Source: Fodinibius salicampi (GTDB lineage: Bacteria; Bacteroidota; Rhodothermia; Balneolales; Balneolaceae). Taken from it: DNA of 64,000 nt. Every line of letters starts with the position of its first letter. The stretch's first letter is position 1. The translations under genes and the position numbers were made by a program. The stretch lies in NCBI RefSeq assembly GCF_039545095.1, contig NZ_BAABRS010000001.1:620001-684000 (forward strand), written 5' to 3'. Below the pieces are notes generated by a model. It saw only the letters and a program-made list of their open reading frames with translations. It had not been told where the DNA came from and ran no database searches. Of this stretch, positions 1-7,637 are shown piece by piece.

Positions 1-1
1 G

Positions 2-610
2 GAGATCAAGGAACAAAATGGTCCCAATCCCAGTCGTAATAAACTGCAGATTCCCACGCTGTTAAAGGCGCTGGAAGAGCATGAGTTTGATGCGGCTTTT
101 GGAGGCGCGCGACGGGATGAAGAAAAAGCCCGTGCCAAAGAGCGGTTCTTTTCGCATCGCGATGAATTTGGACAGTGGGACCCCAAGAATCAGCGTCCCG
201 AGCTGTGGAATCTCTACAACGGCAAGAAAAACCACGGCGAACACTTTCGGGTATTTCCGCTAAGTAACTGGACCGAGATGGATGTGTGGCAGTATATTGC
301 TGCAGAGGAAATTGATATTCCAAGTCTCTATCTCGCACATGAACGAACGGTTGTGGAGCGCGAAGGTACCTATCTGGCGAAATCGCCTTTTATTAAGCTG
401 AATGATGATGAAGAGTATAAAGAAGAAACGGTTCGCTTCCGGACGATAGGAGATATGACCTGCACCGGGGCCTTTAAATCGGAAGCCTCTACGGTGGCCC
501 AGATTATTGAGGAGGTCGCCTCCGCGCGGATCACCGAACGGGGTAATCGTACCGATGACAAACGTGCCGAAGCCGCAATGGAAGAACGAAAGAAACAGGG
601 ATACTTTTAG
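2..610 (+). CDS. cysD: Sulfate adenylyltransferase subunit 2, CysD (5' end missing)
   Basis: CysD is the small subunit of ATP sulfurylase. With the GTPase CysN it makes adenosine 5'-phosphosulfate from ATP and sulfate in the cytoplasm, the first step of sulfate assimilation. The reading frame is open from the left edge, so the N-terminus lies outside the window; about 202 residues remain. The visible part has the family motif FGGARRDEEKARAKER followed by WDPKNQRPELWNLYN, the LSNWTEMDVWQYI stretch and the C-terminal RxxDDKRAEAAMEERKKQGYF tail typical of CysD. The partner cysN starts 475 bp downstream instead of immediately after, because another gene has been inserted between them. Identification is secure; only the start is unseen. 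Confidence 0.96.
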   Translation, partial: EIKEQNGPNPSRNKLQIPTLLKALEEHEFDAAFGGARRDEEKARAKERFFSHRDEFGQWDPKNQRPELWNLYNGKKNHGEHFRVFPLSNWTEMDVWQYIAAEEIDIPSLYLAHERTVVEREGTYLAKSPFIKLNDDEEYKEETVRFRTIGDMTCTGAFKSEASTVAQIIEEVASARITERGNRTDDKRAEAAMEERKKQGYF

Positions 611-618
611 GGCTGTTA

Positions 619-1028
619 AAAGTGTTAAGTGTAAAGTTTTAAGTAATGGCTTATCAATCTTTTGAAGATCTTAAAGTATGGAAAAGATCAACTCGCTTGT
701 CGGTTGAACTCACGAATTGTTTAGTAGAGTGCAAGGATTATGCTTTTAAAAATCAATTACTAAGATCTTCAATATCAATTCCTTCTAATATTGCGGAAGG
801 AGCAGAACGTCAATCATATAAAGAATTCCGTTATTTTCTTAATGTAGCGAAGGGGTCGGCAGCAGAACTAAGAACTCAGTTTTATATAGCAATGGAAACA
901 CAGCTAGTTGACAAAGAAGTTTGTCAAAAGATGATTGATGAGCTGAAAGAATTATCCTCAATGCTGCAAGGTTTGATTAAAAGTATATATAAGAAACTTA
1001 ACACTTAAAACTTTAAGCTTTACACTTT
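619..1028 (+). mobile_element. IVS-like insertion framed by a 26-bp inverted repeat
   Basis: A 26-bp sequence at 619-644 matches the reverse complement of 1003-1028 at 23 of 26 positions; the shared core is AAAGTTTTAAGT. The two arms exactly bracket the four-helix-bundle gene. The ATG lies 1 bp after the left arm, and the stop codon is inside the right arm. In RNA the arms would pair into a long stem with the coding region as its loop. This is the layout of intervening sequences in 23S rRNA genes, which encode the same protein family. Here the unit sits between cysD and cysN. Mobility is inference; no target duplication was identified. Confidence 0.6.
646..1008 (+). CDS. Four-helix-bundle protein (23S rRNA IVS / Avd-like family)
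   Basis: This 120-residue protein begins AYQSFEDLKVWKRSTRLSVEL and contains the family hallmark LLRSSISIPSNIAEGAERQSYKEF (around residues 39-62), followed by FLNVAKGSAAELRTQ. These are signatures of the four-helix-bundle proteins encoded inside 23S rRNA intervening sequences; the fold is also used by the accessory variability protein Avd of diversity-generating retroelements. The molecular role of the family is unknown, with nucleic-acid binding proposed. There is no reverse transcriptase nearby, so a retroelement role is unlikely here. The gene fills the space between two inverted-repeat arms and splits the cysD-cysN operon. Its base composition is more AT-rich than the flanking cys genes, which fits insertion from elsewhere. 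Confidence 0.9.
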   Translation: MAYQSFEDLKVWKRSTRLSVELTNCLVECKDYAFKNQLLRSSISIPSNIAEGAERQSYKEFRYFLNVAKGSAAELRTQFYIAMETQLVDKEVCQKMIDELKELSSMLQGLIKSIYKKLNT

Positions 1029-1085
1029 CTACAAAATAAATAACAAGTTTAAAGAAATTAATTTAAATACTCAGATTCATTTACG

Positions 1086-2378
1086 ATGAGCACCACCAAC
1101 GAAAACAGCGCCAGTAAATACTTAAATATGGATCTCCTTCGCTTTACTACGGCGGGGAGTGTGGACGACGGCAAGAGCACCCTGATCGGGCGATTGCTAT
1201 ATGATTCTAAATCCATTTTTGATGATCAAATGGAAGCCATTGAGGAGTCCAGTAAAAAGAAAGGGGATGAGTACACAAACCTGGCACTTCTGACAGATGG
1301 TCTTTCTGCCGAACGTGAGCAGGGCATTACTATTGATGTAGCCTATCGCTACTTTTCAACGCCCAACCGGAAATTCATTATTGCCGATACCCCGGGTCAC
1401 GTGCAGTATACCCGCAATATGGTAACCGGTGCTTCTACTGCTAACCTCGCGGTTATCCTGGTGGATGCCCGCAGTGGCGTAATCGAGCAGACCTGTCGCC
1501 ATTCCTTTATTTCTTCTCTGTTGCAAATTGAGCATATCGTACTCTGCGTGAATAAAATGGATCTGGTGGACTATAGTGAAAAACGCTTTAAGGAAATCCG
1601 CGAGGAATTCCGGTCCTTTTCTTCCAAACTGGACGTACCCGACATTCATTATATCCCGATAAGTGCGCTCTACGGGGATAACGTAGTGGAAAAATCGGAT
1701 AATATGCCGTGGTACGGCGGCTCCACGCTGCTTTATACCCTGGAGAATGTGCAGGTAGACAGCGATTACAATCACGTAGACAGCCGTTTCCCCGTTCAGT
1801 GGGTAACGCGACCGCAGTCTAAAGAATATCCCGATTATCGCGGCTATGCCGGTAAAGTAGCGGGCGGCGTTTTTAAGCCGGGCGATGAAATAATTGCTCT
1901 TCCATCCGGATTTACAAGTACGATTAAAACGGTGGAAACCTATCAAAAGGAGGAAGAGGAAGTCTTCCAGCCGATGTCGGTAACAATGACGTTAGAAGAT
2001 GATATTGATATCAGCCGGGGAGATATGATTGCGAAGCCGGATAATCAGCCTTCTGTAGGACAGGATATTGATCTAATGGTTTGCTGGTTGAATAAAGAAC
2101 CATTGAAACCCAATGGAAAGTACGCCATCAAGCATACTACCAAAGATGCCCGCTGCATCATAAAAGAGGTGAAATATAAAGTGAATATTAATACGCTACA
2201 CCGTGTAGAGGGTGATAAGGAGATTGGACTTAATGACATCGGACGTATCCAGATCCGTACTACTGAGCCGCTTTTTTACGACAGCTATAACCGTAACCGT
2301 ACTACTGGCAGCGTTATTTTGATTGATGAATATACAAATGAAACCGTGGGCGCCGGAATGATAGTAAAAAGGGATTGA
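1086..2378 (+). CDS. cysN: Sulfate adenylyltransferase subunit 1, CysN (GTPase)
   Basis: CysN is the large GTPase subunit of ATP sulfurylase, coupling GTP hydrolysis to adenylyl-sulfate formation by CysD. The 430-residue product has the EF-Tu-like GTPase motifs in order: SVDDGKST (G1, near residue 20), the REQGITIDVAYRYF effector region, ADTPGHVQYTRNM (G3) and NKMDLVD (G4). Two beta-barrel domains follow. There is no C-terminal APS kinase, so this is a stand-alone CysN rather than a CysNC fusion. The start ATG at 1086 gives a standard N-terminus. The gene is separated from cysD by the IVS-like insert but is still co-oriented and probably co-transcribed with it. Confidence 0.96.
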   Translation: MSTTNENSASKYLNMDLLRFTTAGSVDDGKSTLIGRLLYDSKSIFDDQMEAIEESSKKKGDEYTNLALLTDGLSAEREQGITIDVAYRYFSTPNRKFIIADTPGHVQYTRNMVTGASTANLAVILVDARSGVIEQTCRHSFISSLLQIEHIVLCVNKMDLVDYSEKRFKEIREEFRSFSSKLDVPDIHYIPISALYGDNVVEKSDNMPWYGGSTLLYTLENVQVDSDYNHVDSRFPVQWVTRPQSKEYPDYRGYAGKVAGGVFKPGDEIIALPSGFTSTIKTVETYQKEEEEVFQPMSVTMTLEDDIDISRGDMIAKPDNQPSVGQDIDLMVCWLNKEPLKPNGKYAIKHTTKDARCIIKEVKYKVNINTLHRVEGDKEIGLNDIGRIQIRTTEPLFYDSYNRNRTTGSVILIDEYTNETVGAGMIVKRD

Positions 2379-2524
2379 TAAGCTGTTCTAGGTGTTCAAA
2401 AAATAAGCTTGCCCTATTTACTTGTACATCTCTTGTTCCGTTTTTTAGTGACGATCCGCCAGTGAGTGAACCAGAAAACTGGTTAGCAGATATTGGATGG
2501 TGGATAGCAGGTCTAGGAGATCAC

Positions 2525-2568
2525 AACTGGTTCAAGTTTGTAACTTGGACCAGTTATTAGTTTTTTTC
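2525..2568 (+). terminator. Rho-independent terminator of the cys operon
   Basis: The arms at 2525-2538 (AACTGGTTCAAGTT) and 2542-2555 (AACTTGGACCAGTT) pair over 14 positions with one mismatch around a TGT loop. They are followed by ATTAG and a run of seven T. The hairpin lies about 150 bp after the cysN stop. Confidence 0.8.
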
Positions 2569-2626
2569 TTACTAGTGGGGAAGGGATGGGGCAAAAAAGA
2601 GGGAGTGGCTACTTTTATTACCTAAC

Positions 2627-2646
2627 CGCGGGAATGGATTCCCGCG
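2627..2646. repeat. REP-like palindrome, copy 1
   Basis: A perfect inverted repeat of 9-bp arms (CGCGGGAAT / ATTCCCGCG) around GG, followed by CTAGTGATAG. The same core GGGAAT(n)ATTCCCGCGCTA recurs at 22214-22239, and a related CCCGGG version occurs at 28781-28823. This points to a small interspersed palindrome family. Confidence 0.6.
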
Positions 2647-3300
2647 CTAGTGATAGATTAACTTAGTTCTGTGTCCTACCAATCCAAGCCCTGGATTCAC
2701 CTTTCTGTACCTAAACGGCTCGTTCTATTTTCAAGGCCGGAAATTAATTTTCCCCTTGTGGGAGGGTCGTAGAAAGGCTTTTGAATGCGAACTGAAGGGG
2801 GCATGGGCCCCGTGGAATGCCCATTTAGGGCCCGCTTTAGCGGATTCCATGGGGCAGGCTGAATAAATTTTGCCGACGTTCCCCGCGTCTGCGCTAACAG
2901 CCTACTGTTCATTTTTTTAATCATAAAAAAACGAACCAAAAAAATGACCGGCGATGAAAATGTTGCTGCCGTTTAGGGGCCTTCGTTAAAATCATTTAAA
3001 ACTCCTCCCGATGGTCGTCAGACAAAAATAATTTTTTACCACTACGGCCCCTGCACTTTTATCAGCAACATATTCAAAGGCCGGAGGATAGGCTACTTTG
3101 AAAGCGACAAAACTAACCCGGACCATTTCTGTTTGACGAGGGGCGGGCGGTGGCTGTTATCAACGCCACGGGCCGAAGTCCGCACCGAGGAGTTAAATGG
3201 TCCTAGCGTTTTTACGAGCCTTTTGGGGCAATGCCAAAAGGCGGAATAGAATTTAAGGGCTTGCCCGGGATAATGGATTCCTGCTTTTATTACCTGCAAT
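2647..3300. other. Non-coding island with strong predicted secondary structure
   Basis: No credible protein-coding gene is present: all frames are short, and the two longest minus-strand frames (2697-2939, 3093-3329) lack recognisable domains or ribosome sites. The DNA is instead packed with helices. Positions 2807-2855 form a three-way junction with an outer 12-bp stem (2807-2818 with 2844-2855) and two hairpins (GCCC-ATTTA-GGGC, 2819-2831; CCGC-TTTA-GCGG, 2832-2843) with no unpaired linker. Directly adjacent, AGGCTG at 2856-2861 pairs with CAGCCT at 2898-2903 and encloses GACG/CGTC at 2875-2889. A 13-bp stem with one mismatch follows at 2907-2936. Further hairpins lie at 3150-3169 (GTGGC/GCCAC) and 3218-3242 (GCCTTTTGG/CCAAAAGGC). 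This could be a structured RNA or a decayed repeat unit; the strand is unresolved. Confidence 0.5.
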
Positions 3301-3318
3301 TCAATTCTCCTAGTAAGC

Positions 3319-3466
3319 ACAGAGACCATGTCCTAGTAAGGGCAAAGACTCTGTCTTACTAAGGACAATCTCCCTGCTAAAGTATTACAAAGACTTTGTA
3401 AAGTAATGTCAGACACCTTGTAATAGTTTTACAATCTGTTTGCAATAGTAATGGCAAACACTTTCC
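3319..3466. repeat. Seven-unit degenerate dyad array, 22-23-bp period
   Basis: Seven 13-bp imperfect dyads start at 3319, 3342, 3365, 3387, 3409, 3431 and 3454, a spacing of 22 or 23 bp. The best copy is ACAAAGACTTTGT (3387-3399); others include GCAAAGACTCTGT and ACAATCTCCCTGC. The spacers mostly contain AGTAA or a close variant. The unit length and regular spacing argue for a true tandem array that has drifted. Confidence 0.6.
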
Positions 3467-3494
3467 CATATATATGAAAAATATAAACAACGCC

Positions 3495-3775
3495 CGTCAT
3501 CGCTAGGGAGCGTATCGTGCGACCACGGCCTGCCTGTGCGGAGCCATGTATTGTATATGATTACCCTTGTTATGAAAGCTTCGGTCTCTTACGCTTCATA
3601 GTATAGCCTTCGCAGCTTGGGCTTCGGCGTAGTAGGCTTTCAGCGACGTAGCCCATGGGCAGGCGATCTCCCGGAAACAGTTTGTGAATGGATAAAGGAT
3701 AATCCCAGATAGGTTGTAGTTCGTTACTAGGAGATTGCCACGTCGCCCGCAACCCACGGGCTCCTCGCAATAGAC
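3495..3775. repeat. Inverted pair of REP-type intergenic repeats
   Basis: The left end (3496-3529, GTCATCGCTAGGGAGC...GCGACCACGGC) and the right end read on the minus strand (3730-3774, TGTCTATTGCGAGGAGC...GCGACGTGGC) share the landmarks GTC, GC, AGG, AGC and GCGAC. From memory this is the common Bacteroidota intergenic motif GTCATTGCGAGGAGC...GCGACGTGGCAATC. Between them lies a GC-rich stretch (3585-3690) with several CTTCG/CGAAG turns. No coding gene is seen inside. Confidence 0.5.
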
Positions 3776-3776
3776 A

Positions 3777-4307
3777 ATAAATATAAATAATGAATGCTAA
3801 TTGATATTGTGGCGTCTCTTTCTTCCGTGATTTTCAGGGAGAACAAGTCTGACGAAGCCGTGTTTTTGGGCGTAGTTGTGCGGGATGGGTCAAAAAAAGG
3901 AGGATTACATATTAGGCATCTCGTGATTTGGTGGCTGCCGCAGTTCGTCGGAAGGGCACCCCTGATCGGGTCCATCGGGCGGCTTAATTGACCCATAATC
4001 TGTCAACCTATACCAGGATAAGCCCCCAATATCCACCATCTTCAATCTGTTATCTGCTAACCGCAAACTGCCATCCGGTATCCAACATCCGGAATGAACA
4101 ACCTTGAACCTGCAACTTTTAACATTAAACTTTTTCAGCCCAAAACCTGTAATCCGATGACCGACTACTCTCATACAACTCTCAATTCTTATAAAAATCT
4201 TCCATTTTGAAGGAACGATCCACTTCACTACATTACTACTTGTATTTTATATTATGTCATACAGAAGTAAGGGGTCCCATTAATTCAATAGTAAACGTAC
4301 GTAGCTA
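3777..4307. other. Gene-free stretch before the pilus-like cluster
   Basis: No convincing gene is present. The short frames in both directions have no recognised domain. Positions 3990-4170 are a low-complexity run of phrases like ATCCAACATCC and AACCTTGAACC, resembling the degenerate AAC-rich strings in the leaders of nrdA and prmA. The promoter of the downstream platform gene should lie in the last 100 bp, but no clear element stands out. Confidence 0.4.
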
Positions 4308-5645
4308 ATGCCACAATTTCGATTGAAGGCTATTTCGGCTCAAGGCAAACCCATGCAGACGGAGTTTGAAGCCGATAGTAAAAAACAAGCACAGAATAAG
4401 GTAAACAGGCTTTCCAGTAAAAATGGTTTTGAAGTTAAAGCCATTCAAAAGAAAGAAACCTATGTTTATAAGGTTCAGCGCGGGACCAAAGATCCGGTGC
4501 AGGGCGAGCAAGAAGCCTATTCTAAAGAAGAACTTGAGCGGGCACTCGTTAAGCTCGGTTATAAGGTACATAGTATTAATAAAAAGTGGTTCGACTGGAA
4601 GGGAGGCGTACCTAAAAAAGATGTAGTTACCTTTATCCGTCTCTGTTCCGACCTTCTGCGTCAACAGCTGAGCTTTGATGAAATTCTGGTGCTACTGCAG
4701 GACGACACCCAGAATAAACGGCTTAAAGAGGTCATACGTACCATCCAAAAAGACTTAAAGGATGGAAAAGAAGGGGAAGAAGTATACGGTAAGCATAAGG
4801 ATGTGTTTGGTGAGTTTGCGGCCTATATGTTGAGTGTGGCTTCTACCAGTGGTAATATGGCTCAGGTATTTGAAAGCACGGCCAAGTTCCTGGAGCGCGA
4901 TGCGGAATTCAAGAAAAATCTGCGCCGCTCCCTGTTGATGCCGGGAATTACCGTGTTGGCAACGCTTGGAGTACTTCTCTTTTATGTGGGATATATTTTT
5001 CCTCTCACAGCCGAATTGTTTGTGGAAATGAATATTCAACTGCCACCCATGACGGCGGCAACGCTAGAGATGAGCTATTGGCTGCAGGACAACTGGATAA
5101 TGTTGACGTTGGCTTTTGTGACACCCATTGCAGGCTTTGTGTACTTTGTATCTACTCCCAAGGGCAGGCTTTGGTTTGATAAAAATATCATAAAAGTGCC
5201 CGTAATCGGTGATTTGATGCACAAAACCAGTATTGAGATATTTTCCAGGGTTTTCTATACCCTTTACAGCGGTTCCGGTGAAAATATTGAAGTAATAAAG
5301 ATAGCTGCTGAAGCCTGCCGTAATAAGTATATGGAAAAACAGATCAAGCAGGTCGCTATCAAAATGATGTTGAAAGAGGGAGCGGGGCTGGTGGAATCGC
5401 TAAAAGCGACCGGTGTATTTACAAATACGGCTATTAGCCGGTTCAAGTTGGGGGCAGAGTCGGGGGCCCTGCGCGAAAATGCCCATCAATTGGCACAGTA
5501 TTATGAAACACAAACCACTTATAAGATGGATAAGGTGGTGGATATGATTAATCTTTTTGTCAATATTTTTATAACGATTGCCCTTATTGTTATTACTATT
5601 ATTTCTTCTGAATCGGCTATTGTACAACCTGAATCGCGCTTTTAA
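4308..5645 (+). CDS. pilC: Type IV pilus / T2SS inner-membrane platform protein (PilC/GspF family)
   Basis: This 445-residue protein is the polytopic inner-membrane platform on which assembly ATPases act in type IV pili and type II secretion. Two T2SSF domains are visible. The first, around residues 108-235, starts VTFIRLCSDLLRQQLSF and ends in the hydrophobic segment ITVLATLGVLLFYVGYIFPL. The second, around 305-440, starts TSIEIFSRVFYTLYSGSGENI and ends in VNIFITIALIVITIIS. The N-terminus is unusual: the short motif normally found once (MPQFRLKAISAQGKPMQTEFEA) is followed by a second similar copy near residues 51-92 (YVYKVQRGTKDPVQGEQEA). It is the first gene of a co-oriented run encoding the rest of the machine. 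Confidence 0.9.
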   Translation: MPQFRLKAISAQGKPMQTEFEADSKKQAQNKVNRLSSKNGFEVKAIQKKETYVYKVQRGTKDPVQGEQEAYSKEELERALVKLGYKVHSINKKWFDWKGGVPKKDVVTFIRLCSDLLRQQLSFDEILVLLQDDTQNKRLKEVIRTIQKDLKDGKEGEEVYGKHKDVFGEFAAYMLSVASTSGNMAQVFESTAKFLERDAEFKKNLRRSLLMPGITVLATLGVLLFYVGYIFPLTAELFVEMNIQLPPMTAATLEMSYWLQDNWIMLTLAFVTPIAGFVYFVSTPKGRLWFDKNIIKVPVIGDLMHKTSIEIFSRVFYTLYSGSGENIEVIKIAAEACRNKYMEKQIKQVAIKMMLKEGAGLVESLKATGVFTNTAISRFKLGAESGALRENAHQLAQYYETQTTYKMDKVVDMINLFVNIFITIALIVITIISSESAIVQPESRF

Positions 5646-5781
5646 GGGGTATGTTCGAGAAAGTGTACGGGCTGGCATTATTTAAAAGTTTTTAAAAGTA
5701 TATTTAAAATATTAGGTTTCTTTAATATCTCGGCAGTTTACCCCTGGCCGGTACAATTTCTAACGTATCTTTTTTTTACAG

Positions 5782-7557
5782 ATGGCTAATGTAAATACAC
5801 GGCAGCATATTGGGAATCTTCTGGTTGATCGGGGCGTCATAACGATCGAGCAGCTTCACGAAGCGATGGCTATACTTCGGGAAGAACCGGAAACATCTAA
5901 TCGTCGTTTAGGTCAGATTCTCTACCAGGATCTCGGTTTGAACCGGCATGAAATAATGCGGGAAATTTCTGCGATTTATGCTTTCCAGGAAGTATTTGAA
6001 GATAAAGAGAAGATAAGTCCCGAAGAGATCAAGGAGATAAAAGAGCATATCGATGATCTTCCTAATGATATCGTCGATGAGCTTGTGTACCAAAAAGCAA
6101 TTCCACTGGAAAAAAACAGGCGTTCGGTTACCGTCGCGGCTGCAGATCCTACTGATCCTGAATTACGGGGCATTATAGAGCAGCTTAATTTTAAACAGCA
6201 CGAAATTGTTTATGTTCGCTACGAGCTTATCGAACAAATGATTACCCAGGTCTATGAGCAGAAAAACGAATTCCTGGAAATGCTCGACGACCTTGATTAT
6301 GAAGAGCCTGATATTGAAGAACAGACGGAAGAGGAGGTAGATGAGGAAGAAATAGATGCCGAGATTAACCAGAGTATGCTCAACTCCCTGGTGGAGGGTT
6401 TCTTGGTGGAAGGGGTTAGAAAAGGAGTAAGTGATATTCATATTGTGCCCAGTGGAAATGCATCAACCGATATTCGTTTTCGTATTGATGGTAAATTGCA
6501 GCTCTGGCATCGCCAGGAAAAAGTGAAGCCTGAAGCTATTTCTGCGGTAGTAAAGGATAAAACCCGTAATGTAGATCGATTTGAACGAGATGCAACCCAG
6601 GATGGATTTATCCAGCGTACGGTAGATAACCATAGTATTCGTTACCGGGTTTCCATAATGCCGATGGTAGGGAAACAATTTGATAGGAAATTTGAATCTA
6701 TTGTCATACGTATACTGGATGACCGGAAGGTAATTACAGACCTCAACGTGCTGGGTCTGCAGGAGAAGGCGAAAGCTGATTTTGTAAAGGCTATTGAAAA
6801 GCCTTCGGGTATTGTGATCATTACAGGTCCTACAGGAAGTGGTAAGTCCACCACTCTGGTAGCGGCTCTCTACTATGTAAATGATCCGACGGTTAATGTA
6901 TTAACGGTAGAAGATCCGGTAGAATATCTGGTAGAAGATGCACGTCAGCTCAAAATCGGCAACGATATGAGTTTTGATCAGGCTATGCGGGGTATCTTGC
7001 GGCATGACCCGGATATTGTACTTGTGGGTGAGATTCGGGACTTGAAGACTGCAGAAATTGCGATAAAACTGGCCAATACTGGTCACCTTACCTTTTCAAC
7101 GCTGCACACAAATGATGCGCCGAGTGCTATTTCCCGGCTTTATAAAATGGGTGTGGAGCCTTTTCTGATTGCCAACGCGGTTAATTTGATTATGGCCCAG
7201 CGGCTGGTTCGTAAGCTCTGCGATAACTGTAAAGAGGAGTACAAACCACATCCGGAAACAGCCAAGGGGATAGGGTTTACGGAAGAAGAAGTCAGAGATA
7301 CTACTTTTTATCGTCCGGTTGGGTGTGATAAATGTACCAAGGGATATAAAGGGCGAACTGCTATTATGGAAGCGCTTTATTTTGATAAAAAAATCCGGAA
7401 AATGATTCTTGAATCCGGTAGTGAGATTGATGAGGCGGCTATTAAGGAACATGCAATCAAGCAGGGAATGCTTAGTTTACGGGCTTCCGGAAGGGAGCGT
7501 ATTAAAAACGGAGTTACCTCTATTGATGAAATAATGGCGATAACCATAGAAGATTAA
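5782..7557 (+). CDS. pilB: Pilus/secretion assembly ATPase (PilB/GspE family)
   Basis: This is a 591-residue hexameric ATPase that powers subunit extraction and polymerisation at the inner-membrane platform. An N-terminal GspE_N/MshEN-type region (residues 1-160) is followed by an acidic linker (about 165-195) and the catalytic core. Visible motifs are Walker A GPTGSGKST (349-357), the Asp box TVEDPVEY, Walker B HDPDIVLVGEIRD (408-420), the His box TGHLTFSTLHTND and a zinc-binding tetracysteine (C480, C483, C515, C518). All hallmarks of an active elongation ATPase are intact. It lies 136 bp after the platform gene, and its partner proteins follow downstream. Confidence 0.94.
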   Translation: MANVNTRQHIGNLLVDRGVITIEQLHEAMAILREEPETSNRRLGQILYQDLGLNRHEIMREISAIYAFQEVFEDKEKISPEEIKEIKEHIDDLPNDIVDELVYQKAIPLEKNRRSVTVAAADPTDPELRGIIEQLNFKQHEIVYVRYELIEQMITQVYEQKNEFLEMLDDLDYEEPDIEEQTEEEVDEEEIDAEINQSMLNSLVEGFLVEGVRKGVSDIHIVPSGNASTDIRFRIDGKLQLWHRQEKVKPEAISAVVKDKTRNVDRFERDATQDGFIQRTVDNHSIRYRVSIMPMVGKQFDRKFESIVIRILDDRKVITDLNVLGLQEKAKADFVKAIEKPSGIVIITGPTGSGKSTTLVAALYYVNDPTVNVLTVEDPVEYLVEDARQLKIGNDMSFDQAMRGILRHDPDIVLVGEIRDLKTAEIAIKLANTGHLTFSTLHTNDAPSAISRLYKMGVEPFLIANAVNLIMAQRLVRKLCDNCKEEYKPHPETAKGIGFTEEEVRDTTFYRPVGCDKCTKGYKGRTAIMEALYFDKKIRKMILESGSEIDEAAIKEHAIKQGMLSLRASGRERIKNGVTSIDEIMAITIED

Positions 7558-7637
7558 TAAATGAGTATGTTGGTATGCAGACTCTCAGCCGGCACAGTGA
7601 TTTGCGGGTGACCTCAATTTAAATATGAAGTTGTTCT

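Noticed and set aside
646-1008. Avd of a diversity-generating retroelement
   Set aside because: No reverse transcriptase, template repeat or variable repeat is found nearby.
2375-2560. A 61-residue plus-strand frame starting at the cysN stop
   Set aside because: Its 3' end is the terminator hairpin (2525-2555), it starts with a non-ATG codon, and it has no recognisable domain.
2697-3329. Minus-strand frames 2697-2939 and 3093-3329 as genes
   Set aside because: They run through the helices of the structured island, lack ribosome sites and show no domain. Codon patterns look random.
3319-3466. CRISPR array
   Set aside because: The spacing is only 22-23 bp, the units are degenerate and no cas gene is present.
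3570-4228. Overlapping minus-strand frames in 3570-4228
   Set aside because: They overlap each other and the REP-type repeats, and have no domain.
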